NCBI RefSeq assembly: GCF_964355755.1
Contig: NC_092675.1
Location: 30,342,912 to 30,406,911 of the forward strand
Source of the DNA: Antedon mediterranea
Lineage: Eukaryota; Echinodermata; Crinoidea; Comatulida; Antedonidae
DNA length: 64,000 nucleotides
Direction of reading: 5' to 3'
Positions 26,591 to 39,100 of the stretch are shown here, piece after piece (the first letter of the stretch is position 1; every line of letters begins with the position of its first letter). The notes beneath the pieces were generated by a model. The model had not been told where the DNA came from, searched no databases, and was given only the letters and a program-made list of their open reading frames with translations. The position numbers and the translations under genes are program-made.

Positions 26591-27817
26591 ACTGCTACAT
26601 TTTCTATGGTTTATAATTGGAAAACTTTCTCATTACATTCATTATATCCTGTAAAATATAAAATTGAAAATTTAATTAGGTACATTCCCATTGTCATATT
26701 GGTGTCAATTAATCAATCAATATTTTAGAGAGTGGGGTTTGGAAAGAGGGTTGAAGACAAGTGTCTGAACTTTTGAACTTTTGGACATCAAATCAACACT
26801 GGACATTCACTTTATCATACATACGGTACTTAGAATAGCTATTTTCAATATAACCTTTATGAATAGAAACTTTACTTATTATTAAAAATGTACTACCCAA
26901 TGTACTGTTTTCAAAAATACTTTGGCGACTAATTGAAGGAAATTCTGTTTCAATGAAGGATGTGCTAGATATAGTCACAAACATTTCTTCCTGATCGAGT
27001 TACTAATGTCCTCAAATAATTCAAAAAAGTTACATACTATCAATAAAAGTGCGATCTAGCTGATATTGTCTGTTAGCTGCCAATATTATTAACTTGTAAT
27101 TACCATTTTTTTTTTATTGTACCAGTTCAATTATAGTATCAAAAGGTAAATTTGAAAATAATAATTATTTAAATTCAAAATGTATTTTTTATTTATTACA
27201 CTGAAATATTTAAGACAGCCAAAAAAGTTTACAAAGACTAAGACGAAAAAAAACTTAAAATTACAGAAAAAATAACAAAACAGTAGGAAGTATTAAAATA
27301 TGAAGACATGACTATTTTTTGGTTATTTTTTTTACAAGAAAAATTAGTCAGAGTTCTGCTTCTTAAGGAAATTATTATTCTATAAACTAGAAACATTGTA
27401 GGGAAATACCCAAGTTAAACAGTATTACATGTTTAAAAACAACAACTACTATACCAAACATCTGTATCAGAAAGCATCACAAAACAGAATCAATGTGAAT
27501 AAATTACAGCAATAAATCCAATCTTAGGCTAAAATATGATGTCATTTCAATAATGTAATGTGGTATGTGCTGTTTCAATGAAGACTCAACATTTTGCAAT
27601 TTTTTTTGTTATATAATTTTTAATAATATACAGTAGTAGTTATTTTAATTTTACCTTTAAAAAACAATGAACTGTTTTTAAATGTAATACGGTAATTGCA
27701 AAATTTAAACAATGTGGGCTTTTTTTCAAATGAATGCTTTCTACGCTTTCAGATTTTGTACTAAGCATATTAGGTATACAGATTTCATTTCAAATAATCA
27801 ATAAATCCTGTGTTTAA

Positions 27818-27965
27818 AGCTCTATCTACACTATCAAACTTTATGTGACAAACAAATGTGATATATGGATATGATGGCGTCATATCACTACCATATTTAA
27901 GCATACACTCCAATATTTGGGCACATCAAACTTTTTTTGTCAAACTAGTTTTAGACAGAGCTTTA
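27818..27965. mobile_element. MITE family A copy 7
   Basis: AAAGCTCTATCTACACTATC at the left and TAGACAGAGCTTTAG at the right. The core contains CACTACCATATTTAAGCATA. In CPLANE1 5' flanking DNA. Confidence 0.78.
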
Positions 27966-28438
27966 GAAAACAGAGGGGATGGGGTAATTAGTTCTTACCT
28001 TATACTACTCTACCCTTTTGTAAAATGTTCGATATGTGTACTGTGATGTTGCACAAAAGGACTACTTGGGTACTAACAGCTTTCACCTATCATCTTATAT
28101 TGAATCATGCTTGACAGTGAAAAACGTAATCAGAGTGTTCCGATTAGTAGAGATACTTAGAGATAAATGCTTACATTGTATGGATACATACCTTAATTGA
28201 GTACACATTGTTACATGACAGGAGAAATGCCTATAAGTACACTGATTCAAACAAAACATCACGTTTTATAATGAGAGCGTAATTTTAATGAAAGAACTGA
28301 AAGTACCTGTAGGACCTACAATTGCTTACATTACAAGCTCAAAAATGAGAGGGTTACACATTTTACCCTTTACTACTAGTAATAAAATATGTATACGAAT
28401 AAAACCAATGGTATACAGTTAAAAACTACTTTCTACAC

Positions 28439-28564
28439 TAACTGGAAAATTATTACTTTTTTGTTGAAACAAAAAAATACATACACACATACACAATTGG
28501 TATAAACACCTTTTTGATGTATGTATTTTTTTGGTTCAACTAAGAAGTAATAATTTTCCAGTTA
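28439..28564. mobile_element. Short TA-flanked hairpin MITE
   Basis: TAACTGGAAAATTATTACTT at the left is the exact reverse complement of AAGTAATAATTTTCCAGTTA at the right, with longer imperfect arms containing ATACATAC. Length and TA borders resemble Tc1/mariner-derived MITEs. Confidence 0.75.
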
Positions 28565-29411
28565 ATTATATTCGGAACCAAATGATTTTATTCTTTAATA
28601 ATATTTTCTATGTTTGTTCGGCAACAACTAGCATTTAATTGTATACTAAACACTTTTTTTTTTTCTGTAATTAAGTATGGATGGATTTCTTGAAGGGTTT
28701 AAACCTCTTTAAAGATGATTGAAATTAAAAAAAAAAAACAATATCCTGCAGGCATGGTCGATTTTGACCCCAAAACAAAGTCTCAAGAGGTTATGAATTT
28801 TAAAACATAGCTGTTTAACGTTTTTTAATCTAATTTAATTAATATTTTGTTGTAATAACAAGAATCGAGGAAGTTCCGGAACCTTTGAAAATCTAATTAC
28901 CGTAGATTACAAATACATGGCTCCAGATTTGAATCTAAAATTACTGCTAATATTTAAAAAATTGAGTTTTCATTCCTACAGCAACTTGAAGTATCATCAC
29001 AATAATGACACTGAAATACTGAGGCCTACCTTAATATTGTATAATTATGGACAATTTTGTAATGTAAATATTGTTTTATTATTAAATGTCAGAACAACAC
29101 GGCGCAGTATTCAGCCAATTACACCAAAATAAATACTAAGTATGGTTGGCTAAACAACAGAGCCTCGGGTTATTGTTGTATCTATTCTTATCTAGATTTT
29201 CAATAGAAAATATGCTCAACATTAATAGATAAAATTACCTTGTTAGAGTTTGGTTGTGAATTTAGTATTTAATAGGATATGGATATAGTTTTCAACCTAA
29301 ACTGTTATTATTAAAATATGGATGTAATAATATCACATACAATATGAAAACTCAATAACTTTAGACCAATTTACACTATTCTACAGCCTACTGTACCCCC
29401 ATACATCCAAC

Positions 29412-29572
29412 TGGTAATTACTGTGTGGACAGACACTATGTCGATACAGTGCTCTGGCTAGTTAACAATTGATAATTACTGTGTGGACAGACACTATGTC
29501 GATACAGTGCTCTGGCTAGTTAACAATTGATAATTCATATATGTGTGGACAGACACTATGTCGATTCAGTGC
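29412..29572 (+). repeat. ~58-bp tandem repeat, three copies
   Basis: GTGTGGACAGACACTATGTC then GATACAGTGCTCTGGCTAG and TTAACAATTGATAATT, repeated; the third unit is diverged. Confidence 0.88.
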
Positions 29573-31207
29573 CCTACCCAGGAAGCAGTTAAACAGACAA
29601 GCCTTCCTGCCACTCAATTAACTTTAGCTTAATAATAAAGATATTTTTTTTTTTGTATTGTATATATTCAATTTTCAATGTATTTTTATACATTTTTAAA
29701 CGTATTTTACTATAATCTATATGAGATGACTGTATTTTTTTTAAATTTGAACTTACACTTTCTGCTTTTTATTGCAGTTTTATACCATTTATTTATTTTA
29801 ACTCCATTTTTATGTGTATTGTTCTTCAAATTGAACTGAGTCATAAAAAAATGAGAATAAATTGTGTATTTTGAAGTGTTCCAACTAGAAGCTTGTTGGT
29901 GCATCATGTAGAAATATTTACAAGAAAAAATTGTTCAAACACAAAATATAGTGATACACTGATAACTGATACATAACACTGTTTTCTTTAAATATTTGAT
30001 TTTTACGTATTACAAATTTGAATAACACTTTACTTCTAATTATGTGATTAGGTTTTAAAATATTGTCGCCTCCCCTTTAACATTTTTTTGTTGAAGAATA
30101 TGTTAATTTAATGTCACATTATTCACTTTGACAACAAGATGGATTTAGAAATTATTATTATTATTTATTTACCTGAGAAAACTACAGTATCTGGAACTGG
30201 ACATCACTGTTTTCTGGTTAAATTTAAGTTCTGTTTATTAAATCATTAGTTTTGTAATATTTGTTAGTAAAAATATTGAATGGCCTAAAGTTTGATTTTA
30301 ATTTTTATTCATTTTTATTTGTTTATGTTTTGGGGAACAATTTTATCATTTTATATTATTTGGTGTTAATATAAAAGTGTAAATTACCAATATTAAAATG
30401 GAAAAAATGTTAAATTTAAAAAAATATATAAACGATGTTGCTAATTGCTAATTTTTCTGGCTGTTTTACTTTTATCATTTTGATTTAGCTTTTTGCTTAT
30501 TTTATTTTGTATCCATTGAGATCCAGCCACTGATACCCACAGCATTGTCATTTTTTAAGTAATTTGGATTTATATTATATAACGATATTGCAAATATTAC
30601 ATAAAAGAATTTGTTAAATAAAAAAAAAATACTTACTTGAAGAAAAGAATCCAAATGTATGATTAAATATCCCAGAATGCTTAGTATCCTAATATATTAA
30701 AATGATATATTGAGCGTGACTGATTATCACAAAGACCGACTTCACCACTGTACCCAAAACTCAATCTAACCGTTTTAACCACATTTCCTCCTATGGATTC
30801 ACAAATACGTAAATACTGCCTAAATATTGCTGCTGCACATGTTAAACTCTTTCAACCAATGATAAGACACCTCAATTTCAAACAGTAAAGATGACTCACA
30901 TGAGCCTGACGACGATATTCACTTGCAACAATTTTACAGATTTAAACCAATCATTTTCAGCAACTATTAAACAATGAAACTTGTATGTAAATGTTCTATT
31001 TTAAAAGCTTATTATTTACTTGCGGTTTCTGATCATCAATCTCATAATTACATCTCCTTCCTGTTGACCTTCAGTCTCAACTGAAGTACTTATTATCATG
31101 TCAATTATATAATATTAATTAACAATTATCAATTTACTAAAATAATATTTAATTGCTACTAATATTCCAACTTTTATTAGCTAGTTTGATTTTATAGTGT
31201 TTTTGCT

Positions 31208-31555
31208 TCTAATATTTTTTTTCCAATATTATTTTACTGGGTCTTTTTATTTGTCTTAAAAATGTATTGTCCCTTGAAACACAAAAAATGAAAAATAAAA
31301 TATTCTAAATTTAAATTAGCCATATCAAAGTAATATTATAGTTATTCACTTTAAGTCGAAAATTCGAGGCAAAAACAACAAGTTTACGTAATTAACAGGT
31401 AAATTATTTTGATTACATTTAGTCTGGAAAATCTTCACGATCGAAAGTAAACAAAGATTTCAAACCACAAGTATGCATTATGCATGATGCTAATTAGGAT
31501 ATTTTCTTGTATTTGTTTTCCAATATTATTTTACTGGGTCTTTTTATTTGTATTA
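31208..31555 (+). repeat. Pair of ~40-bp direct repeats 300 bp apart
   Basis: TTTCCAATATTATTTTACTG followed by GGTCTTTTTATTTGT occurs at ~31219 and ~31518, nearly identical. The DNA between is AT-rich and noncoding. Confidence 0.7.
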
Positions 31556-32081
31556 ATTTAAGCAACAAACTGTTGCATCAGATCAAGAGATATTAGATAG
31601 AATATGATTGAATCTGAACACACCTATGAAATGTTTTTCACGATTAAAAAAAAAATGTATATTGAACTCAGCCCTGAGCCTGATATATTGTTGTTTACAA
31701 TTTGTAAAATTTATATAGGGATATTTTTAATCAGAGAACATAAAAAAAAATTAAATAATAATTTTACTAATTTTAAAATAACAATTTTACTAGATGTTTC
31801 TTCTAAATCATGATTTACTTAATCAAACTTTTTCATTAATTGGTAGACTTCCTGTAAACAAGTTTACTCTTGACCTTTTGAGTCTGGTTGTTATGGTAAC
31901 TATAAGTCAAGAATAGACGTAAGCTTTCGAGGCAAAAACTTACCTGCTATGCTGTCTACTTGGACTCCAGAGGGCTCTCTTTAATGATAACTAATGAATA
32001 ATGAAACTAATCACAATTTAAAAAGTCAAATTGTAAGATAATATATTTATATCATCCTCTATGAAATTGGTTAAATAGACA

Positions 32082-32572
32082 TGTGACATCGTATCATGTT
32101 CTAAGGCATGGTGTGACATCGAATCGTGTCCTAAAGGCATGTGACATCGTATTGTGTTCTAAGGCATGGTGTGACATCGTATCGTGTCCTAAGGCATGTG
32201 ACATCGTATTGTGTTCTAAGGCATGGTGTGACATCGTATCATGTCCTAAGGCATGTGACATCGTATTGTGTTCTAAGGCATGGTGTGACATCGTATCATG
32301 TCCTAAGGCATGTGACATCATATTGTGTTCTAAGGCATGGTGTGACATCGTATCATGTCCTAAGGCATGTGACATCGTATTGTGTTCTAAGGCATGGTGT
32401 GACATCGTATCATGTCCTAAGGCATGTGACATCGTATTGTGTTCTAAGGCATGGTGTGACATCGTATCACGTTCTAAGGCATGGTGTGACATCGTATCGT
32501 GTCCTAAGGCATGTGACATCGTATCACGTTCTAAGGCATGTGGCATCGTATTGTGTTCTAAGGCATGTGAAT
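32082..32572 (+). repeat. 57-bp VNTR of alternating 27/30-bp subunits
   Basis: GTGACATCGTATTGTGTTCT/AAGGCATG alternates with GTGACATCGTATCATGTCCT/AAGGCATG for about nine periods. The 57-bp period keeps frames open on both strands (up to 165 codons); coding is not supported. Confidence 0.92.
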
Positions 32573-33139
32573 CCCTGTAATACATTCTATTGTATAATTT
32601 GAGTAATACGTATCAGGTTTTTTTTTATATATGAGAAAAGATGCAGAATAGATTGTGAATACATGTGATCCAATTAAATAGGATGTTTAATTAAACTTTG
32701 AAAAGCTAAATTAATTGTACAAATAATTGTACAGTATCCTGTTCTGTATTTTTGTTTCTATAGATTATTGCCTCGTTTAAATTCTACCAATAAACATAAT
32801 ATATTTATCATTTTTTATGTAATCTGTTGAATTAAAAATAAAAAAACAACATCAAAACATTTATCAGAAAAAATAATTACCTTTCTCACTCTAATTCTCC
32901 AATTACAAAGGAAAATGGCATCATCAGTATGTTGACAAAATGACATAGGCCTATAGTATTGTAAAGAGAAGAGTAAAAATCTCACCTAGATATTTATTTG
33001 CATCTGAATAATGTTGTTATTGTGCAGCAGAAGCAGACGACTGTACAAGGAAGTCAATAATAACACCACAAACTGGGTATCTTATTAATATTAAAATAAA
33101 AAAGAATTTGAGATTTATCATTACATATATAAATACAGT

Positions 33140-33195
33140 ACTCTAGGCCTCTAGCTAGGCCTAGCTAGGCTAGAGTACTACTACTAGTACTAGGC
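33140..33195 (+). repeat. TAGGCCTA / CTAG simple repeat
   Basis: Overlapping AGGCCTAGCTAG and ACTACTAGTACTAGG motifs; same flavour as 52100-52290. Confidence 0.7.
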
Positions 33196-33329
33196 TTATA
33201 TAGCATATAATACATTATTGATGTTGATTTAATTTATTTGTTTACTTCATATCATCTTAATGGTTAAATTAAGAATGAGACTAGGATACATTACTTTTAC
33301 AGAAGTTTACCCTAGGCCTAGGCCGTGAT

Positions 33330-33680
33330 ACTTCGACATGCCTGTCTACTTGTTGTTAGCGCCCTTGTTGTTGGTGGTGTGAGAGAGTGGGATCTGGTGC
33401 CATATGCTAGCTTGTGATGCCTGCCTAGTGATTCTAAATATAAATTATTTAAAGATTAGGCTACTAAATATTATAAATGTTACCTAATAGTGCAATCGAT
33501 AACCAACACAATTTCTAAAACAATAGTAGTAGCACATTTATAGACAAAAACGATCACACTTTTTGTCTTCGCTCTCTGTGTTTACGTTTACATCAAAAGA
33601 ATTCAACTAGAGGAATTGTTTGCCGCCGAGTCGCTCGAGTTATTTCAACGTAGAACGCCCTCTCTACATTAATGATTCAG
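33330..33680. promoter_or_regulatory. CpG-richer segment, possible CPLANE1 promoter side of a divergent promoter zone
   Basis: Within otherwise AT-rich DNA this stretch has clustered CG dinucleotides (GCCGCCGAGTCGCTCGAG near 33622 and others). It lies between the minus-strand CPLANE1, whose first coding exon has an upstream acceptor, and the plus-strand sialyltransferase. A noncoding CPLANE1 first exon could be here. No TATA box or initiator was identified with certainty. Confidence 0.2.
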
Positions 33681-33760
33681 GAAACTTTTTTTTTCCAGAT
33701 ATGATGGAAACGTATTTTTTTTTTGCCCTCTCACATTATTTGAACTAAATGGCAAAACAT

Positions 33761-33830
33761 GACTAGGTGGATTTGAACCATTACCTTTCGGTTAATAGGA
33801 GAACGCTCTAACTAATTGTGCTACAGAGAC
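33761..33830 (-). tRNA. tRNA-Asn-like pseudogene or SINE head
   Basis: Minus strand starts GTCTCTGTAGCACAATTAGT, has the anticodon-arm segment TATTAACCGAAAGG and a perfect B box GGTTCAAATCC, closely tracking animal tRNA-Asn. The anticodon reads ATT rather than GTT, the acceptor 3' strand (CCTAGTC) no longer pairs fully, and the 3' side is degenerate. A functional tRNA is unlikely. Confidence 0.55.
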
Positions 33831-34289
33831 AATCTTTTTAATTATGATATTTGTTTGGAATTCAATAGTGATTACGAAGTTTTAAAAATGAAACACAAAA
33901 TCTGTATCGTAGTTTATCTGGTGGGCTTAAACCTCTTTAGGTTTTAACAGCCAAACGCGCTTAACCGAAAATACATTCTTATATCAATCATTTAAAACAA
34001 TATACAGCATAATAATTAAGTAAGTGAAATATCATTTTATTTGGTTGGTTACTTATAGTTTTCCCAACAAAAAACAAAAGGAAGCATTTATTAAATTGGA
34101 GGATGGTCAAATAGAATGTTCTTGTCGAGTTTACAAATGTCTCTGCTGGGTGCGTTTGTGAAATACCAATCTTGCGTTTGAACAATTTAGGAATGAATAT
34201 CATTATTTTAATACTTATATTAATTTATGAATACATTTGTTAACTGTAAATGGACTGAGTGCAGTGTTTTATTTAGGCTACGCTCTATG

Positions 34290-34521
34290 TCCGCCATTTT
34301 GTCTGAACATTAAACCATCAATCTGATTATTTCAAGTCATGTTAGCGCCCTCCCGTTTGTGTCAGTCTGTATGACTGTTTCCATGTATTATCATTAATAA
34401 ATGCTAGACCTTACAGTATTGCATGGCGACTGAGGAAATAAATGAGAGACAGTGAACCTATACGACGTTGTTTGGATATTAATAATAATAATACTGATGA
34501 TGTTCGCTTTGGTAATTGTAG
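34290..34521 (+). promoter_or_regulatory. Possible promoter and noncoding first exon of the sialyltransferase gene
   Basis: CCGCCATTTTG at 34291-34301 and GCATGGCGACTG near 34421 resemble YY1-type initiator sites common at animal promoters. A good splice donor (GTAG|GTAAGTAG) follows at 34522, and the next acceptor that fits is the one before the ATG exon at 36130. This is motif reading only; no transcript evidence is available. Confidence 0.25.
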
Positions 34522-36144
34522 GTAAGTAGATGATACTTATTTCGTAAATCTTACATACCATTTCATCAAGAAGGAATCGTGATCATTCGACGTGTTTATA
34601 ATGAATAATAGTATTATCATTCAAAGTATACTATTGTAAGAATACACGGGCAAGGACATAACAAAATTACATTAAGGAAAATGAAATGCGTTACCGTGAG
34701 GAGTGCTGGTGATACTATGTTGTCTGAAACTACTGGAAAGAAAGTGAGAACATTACGATACCTAAACATTTGAAAAGAAAGATATTCATGATTAAAGGGT
34801 TAGTTAGATCATATTTCTTTGATGTGCGATGCTATTAATCCTTTCATGATTAATATCTCGACGAAAGATAAGAAGGATACATGTAATGTCATCAGACAGT
34901 CCTGCTGTACCATTCACAGAGTTTGTTATTATGTCGATAGGCCTATTTGTGTTATAAATAATAGACAATAAACTAATATCTATTTTATTTGTTAAATAAG
35001 AAAAAGATTTCAATTTCATTTCAAAATTTGCATATGAAAACTTCCTCTGTAACCTCTCAAATTCCGAGAATCTGTTGATCTTTAAATGGTACAAAATAGT
35101 TGCTACCTGCAGTATGTAAGGTAGCTTATAAAATCACATGTATCATTATGTGTTAATGATAAAATAAATGGACACAATTAATTTTGTTTTCTATTTATTT
35201 AAGGGCCGATTTATTTTCAAAACGAGGACTGACCTAACATAATAGTTGTTTAAATACGTATTTTTAATTTATTTATGAATGGTATTTATGAAACGGATCA
35301 GATATTTGTCTTTTAACTTCTTGTCCTTTTTCTACATTTTCTATAAATAATTTAGGCCTAATAGATTATAAAGATGGAAGCCTTACCCTTAGACATGTGT
35401 TTTTGAGTGTGAGCAAGTAAGTAATAACTTTTATTTAAACGAAATATTAACGAGACATTGATAATGGATGACAAGATGTTCAAACATTATTCGTACGCAG
35501 TAGCTATAGTCTAAACATCTCTACCATCCAGCAGCACTTTTAACATGTTGAATTATGTGATAATTTTTCTCTGTGTTCACATCAATTATTTTACTTGCAC
35601 GCAAAATTACTTTCCGCCAAAGGGAACTACGTTTTGCCGTCAGACTTTGAGTGATGATACAGATATTAATTTCATCTCTTACAAAGTATCAATAACATCA
35701 TCTGTAATTGCGTTCATCAGAATAATCATTTTTTTCATAACTTGTCAATAAAGTGTCACTGAAAATCGTGTGATATAAAATATTGTTTCCTAAGATAATA
35801 TGCAACCAAACTGCAGGTATAAGGCTGAGGATTCTTTCAATAAACAAACACATTATTATTTAAAGCCTATACCGAATTACAGAAAAAAATATTCAATCCA
35901 AATTATTGCGGATTTTACAATAAAAACAATAACACATACATCACACATTTTAGACCCGGGGGACTCCTAAAGCGAAGTCAATCGTTTTGGATGGGACATC
36001 CCTATCACTAATAATGAGGAGGATGTAGACGTGTACTGTTCTGTACTGGACGTAAGGAAATGTCAGAGAAAGCAAGCTTACTGTACGTTGAATATATGTA
36101 AATTACTAAATATTTTTGTTTAATTTCAGGGATAATTGTCGAGA

Positions 36145-39100
36145 ATGAGACGATTCTATATCCTATTGACAGTAGGAGCACTATGTACGTGTTTCACGTT
36201 TTACTACATTAACAGATACGGAAAGCAATTAGGTTCACCAGTACCAGTTAAAGCAAATCTACGGCAAGAAAACAAACAAAAAATTCAAAAATTGGAAGGC
36301 ATTGATAAATATGTAACAATTGATCAGGAAGAGGTACGGTAAATTGTAAACAGACATTTTTGTTTTGTTTGTCCTTTTCATAAATTGCACCATCGCCAGA
36401 CTTCTTCCACGATCCTAGTGATAATAATAATAATTATCGTTTTAATATATTTCTTGTTTTAGATGTTTGCATTAAGATGTAACAAATGTGCTATCATTTC
36501 TAATTCTGGACGACTTTTGAAAACAGGAGCAGGACGTGAAATTGATGAAACCGAATGTGTGATACGAATGAACACGTCACCAACCAAAGGTTTTGAACAA
36601 GATGTCGGTTCAAAGACTACCATCCGGGTTATTGGACACGCCAACCTGAAGAAACTACAATCCATGCCCGCCATTTTAGAGGAATTTTTTAGAGTTCCAA
36701 AAACAAAAACGAAACACTTAATCGTGGCATGGTTATACATGACACATGTGAATAAAACTTCAAATCCTCATTATAAAGCAACACGAATATTATCAAAGAT
36801 GTATCCTAGTATATCTTTTTATGTTCCTACATTGGAGTCAATGCAAAAGGCTGAGCTTATATTTAAAAAAGAAACAGGTATAACAAGGTAAGTTTCAATA
36901 ATACACCTTTTATTTATTTTGTATGAACCAGAGATTCCGACATTGTGTAAACACAAAAGTAACAGGTCTAAAATATGAATGTAATATTTATGAATAAAAA
37001 GAAACACAATAAAAATAAAATTGTTTTAAATTAAATTTATTAAAATGATTTTATATTATGAATTGTTAGTGTTTTCTTTATAATCCAGTATGATTTATTT
37101 TTTAAATGAATTTCTTGAAAAACTGTCTGTCAGTTCCGTTTTCGGAGATTTTAGAATACGAATAGATTAATTATTATACAAAACCAAAGCCTGTTTCGTA
37201 CTTAGTCAACGGATACAGACACGTCAATACATTACGGTATAAATGCGTTTAAGACATAACATCGGCTTAATGGTCCGTCGTAAACAGGTCATACTCTGTG
37301 GAAAAAGCATTTGTCGCTCCATGAATTATTAGTGTAATGTAAATGCATGATTTTCTTTAACCTAAACTATCGGGTTCTCGTATCTACCGTTAGGCCTATA
37401 TATGGAATTCCATTTATAAATGATGTAATACCTACAAATAATACTAACGAAAAGACGTTGTTAATGCACGTTCAACACCGAATGCAAAGATTGTAAGTAA
37501 GTAAGATTGCGTCACATTCACATAAACATACAAATTATACTATTTGTGTAGTTCTTCCACATACTATCTATTTCCGAAGTCTCATAGGAATATTTTGTAC
37601 AGCATCTCATTTATATCACATGTGGTGCCTGTATCATGTAAGGTTAGGTTAAGGGTTAGCCTACTACTATAGATACATGAAACTAAGCTACGCTAAGCTT
37701 GCCCACAAAATTTAATTGCAACTAGCTAGGCCCATGGGAGAGCGTAACCTGTATGTGATAGCCTATATGATGGCGTTTGTACGGTAGCTACCAGATTCAG
37801 ATTCAGAAACACATGGGATGTTGTATTACCAAAAATTCCTACGATACCTCGGAAACGGATACAGCACCGAGAATCAGCTGCTATTTCAATTAATCTGATA
37901 GGGCCTATGTATGAACAGGTCTTATAATACACGTAATGACAATAAAACTCGTTTAGCTGTATGTCTACATCATGTTGCAATGGTCAAGAGATTGCAAACA
38001 AATAGCACGAAATATTACACACGTGCAGTAACTTCTCTTAATCGTGTTCATTTACGAGCATCATTATTGTCACACACTTTCGAACTTACAAGGAATCGAC
38101 AGAAAGAAATCACTGTATGGTATACTTTGATTTATACAATTGGACTTGTTCACTGCATACATTGGGAATTACCTATAGTTAAACAAAAAACAGCATCTAG
38201 GTAATAGTATTCTTTACTCCATGGTAATAGCATCAAATATAAAAAACATATATACTGTACGTTACTCTTAATCATGTCCATTTATTATTGTATGTATGCA
38301 CAAATGATTTTGCATCAAAACGCAAAAAAAACTTGACAGTGAAATAAAATCATGATTTATACAATCCGACTTGTCTATCTTAACTGATTGAGAATTCGCC
38401 TAAGGTAAAACGATTAAACATTTTTAGAAAAACAGTTTATGAAATCTAAACATATTTCAAATTGCATAAGCACGTACTTTGATTCATTTTATTAAAAATC
38501 TATAAATGTTGATTTATCCAGTTTAAAAATATGAATTTGCTCATAAAATGTATTCACATTTCTTCTTTTTCATGCATTTAGGAAGAATGCAAAGACGTGG
38601 TTTACGACAGGATGGTTAACGATGCTACTGGCTATTGCAACATGCAAGAACATCGCTGTCTATGGAATGTTAGAACACCATCATTGTCAGTGCGTATTGC
38701 TATTACAGTTTTTAATATCATTATTTATTCGGTCTATTTCAATATATACATAAAAAATGAAATTGGGGAGACCAAGGTCAACCTAAGTGACCTTAATCAC
38801 TGTAGCTGAGCCGGTTGGCCCAACCACAAAGTCAGTTTACACATAAAAGACACAGAATACAGTTAAAGCGAATCAAAATTAAATTTTATAAATCATAAGA
38901 ATAATTGAAGATTTATATAATAATAGTAATAATAGTTAATTCTTATATAGCGCATATAAGCAAGCTCTCAATGCGCTGTACATAAATTAAAAAAGACGAG
39001 AAGTGGCAATAATCTAAATTAATGAAAAACTTGTTTGAAAAGGAAAGTCTTCAATGTCTTGAAAGAGTTCAAGTATATGGTGATGAAAGGCGTAGCCTGT

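Larger units (their letters stand above)
26649..33329. other. CPLANE1 5' flanking DNA
   Basis: No exon recognised. Holds two MITEs (27818, 28439), tandem repeats at 29412 and 32082, a direct-repeat pair at 31.2-31.5 kb and AT-rich low-complexity DNA. A noncoding first exon of CPLANE1 could lie here unseen. Confidence 0.5.

Noticed and set aside
32083-32602. Overlapping 153-165-codon frames on both strands
   Set aside because: Produced by a 57-bp tandem repeat with a period divisible by three; every frame is repetitive.
37911-38204. 97-codon plus-strand frame in the sialyltransferase intron
   Set aside because: Not needed for the sialyltransferase: exons on either side join in phase at the expected KETG...TGW position. 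It lies in a tandem duplication.
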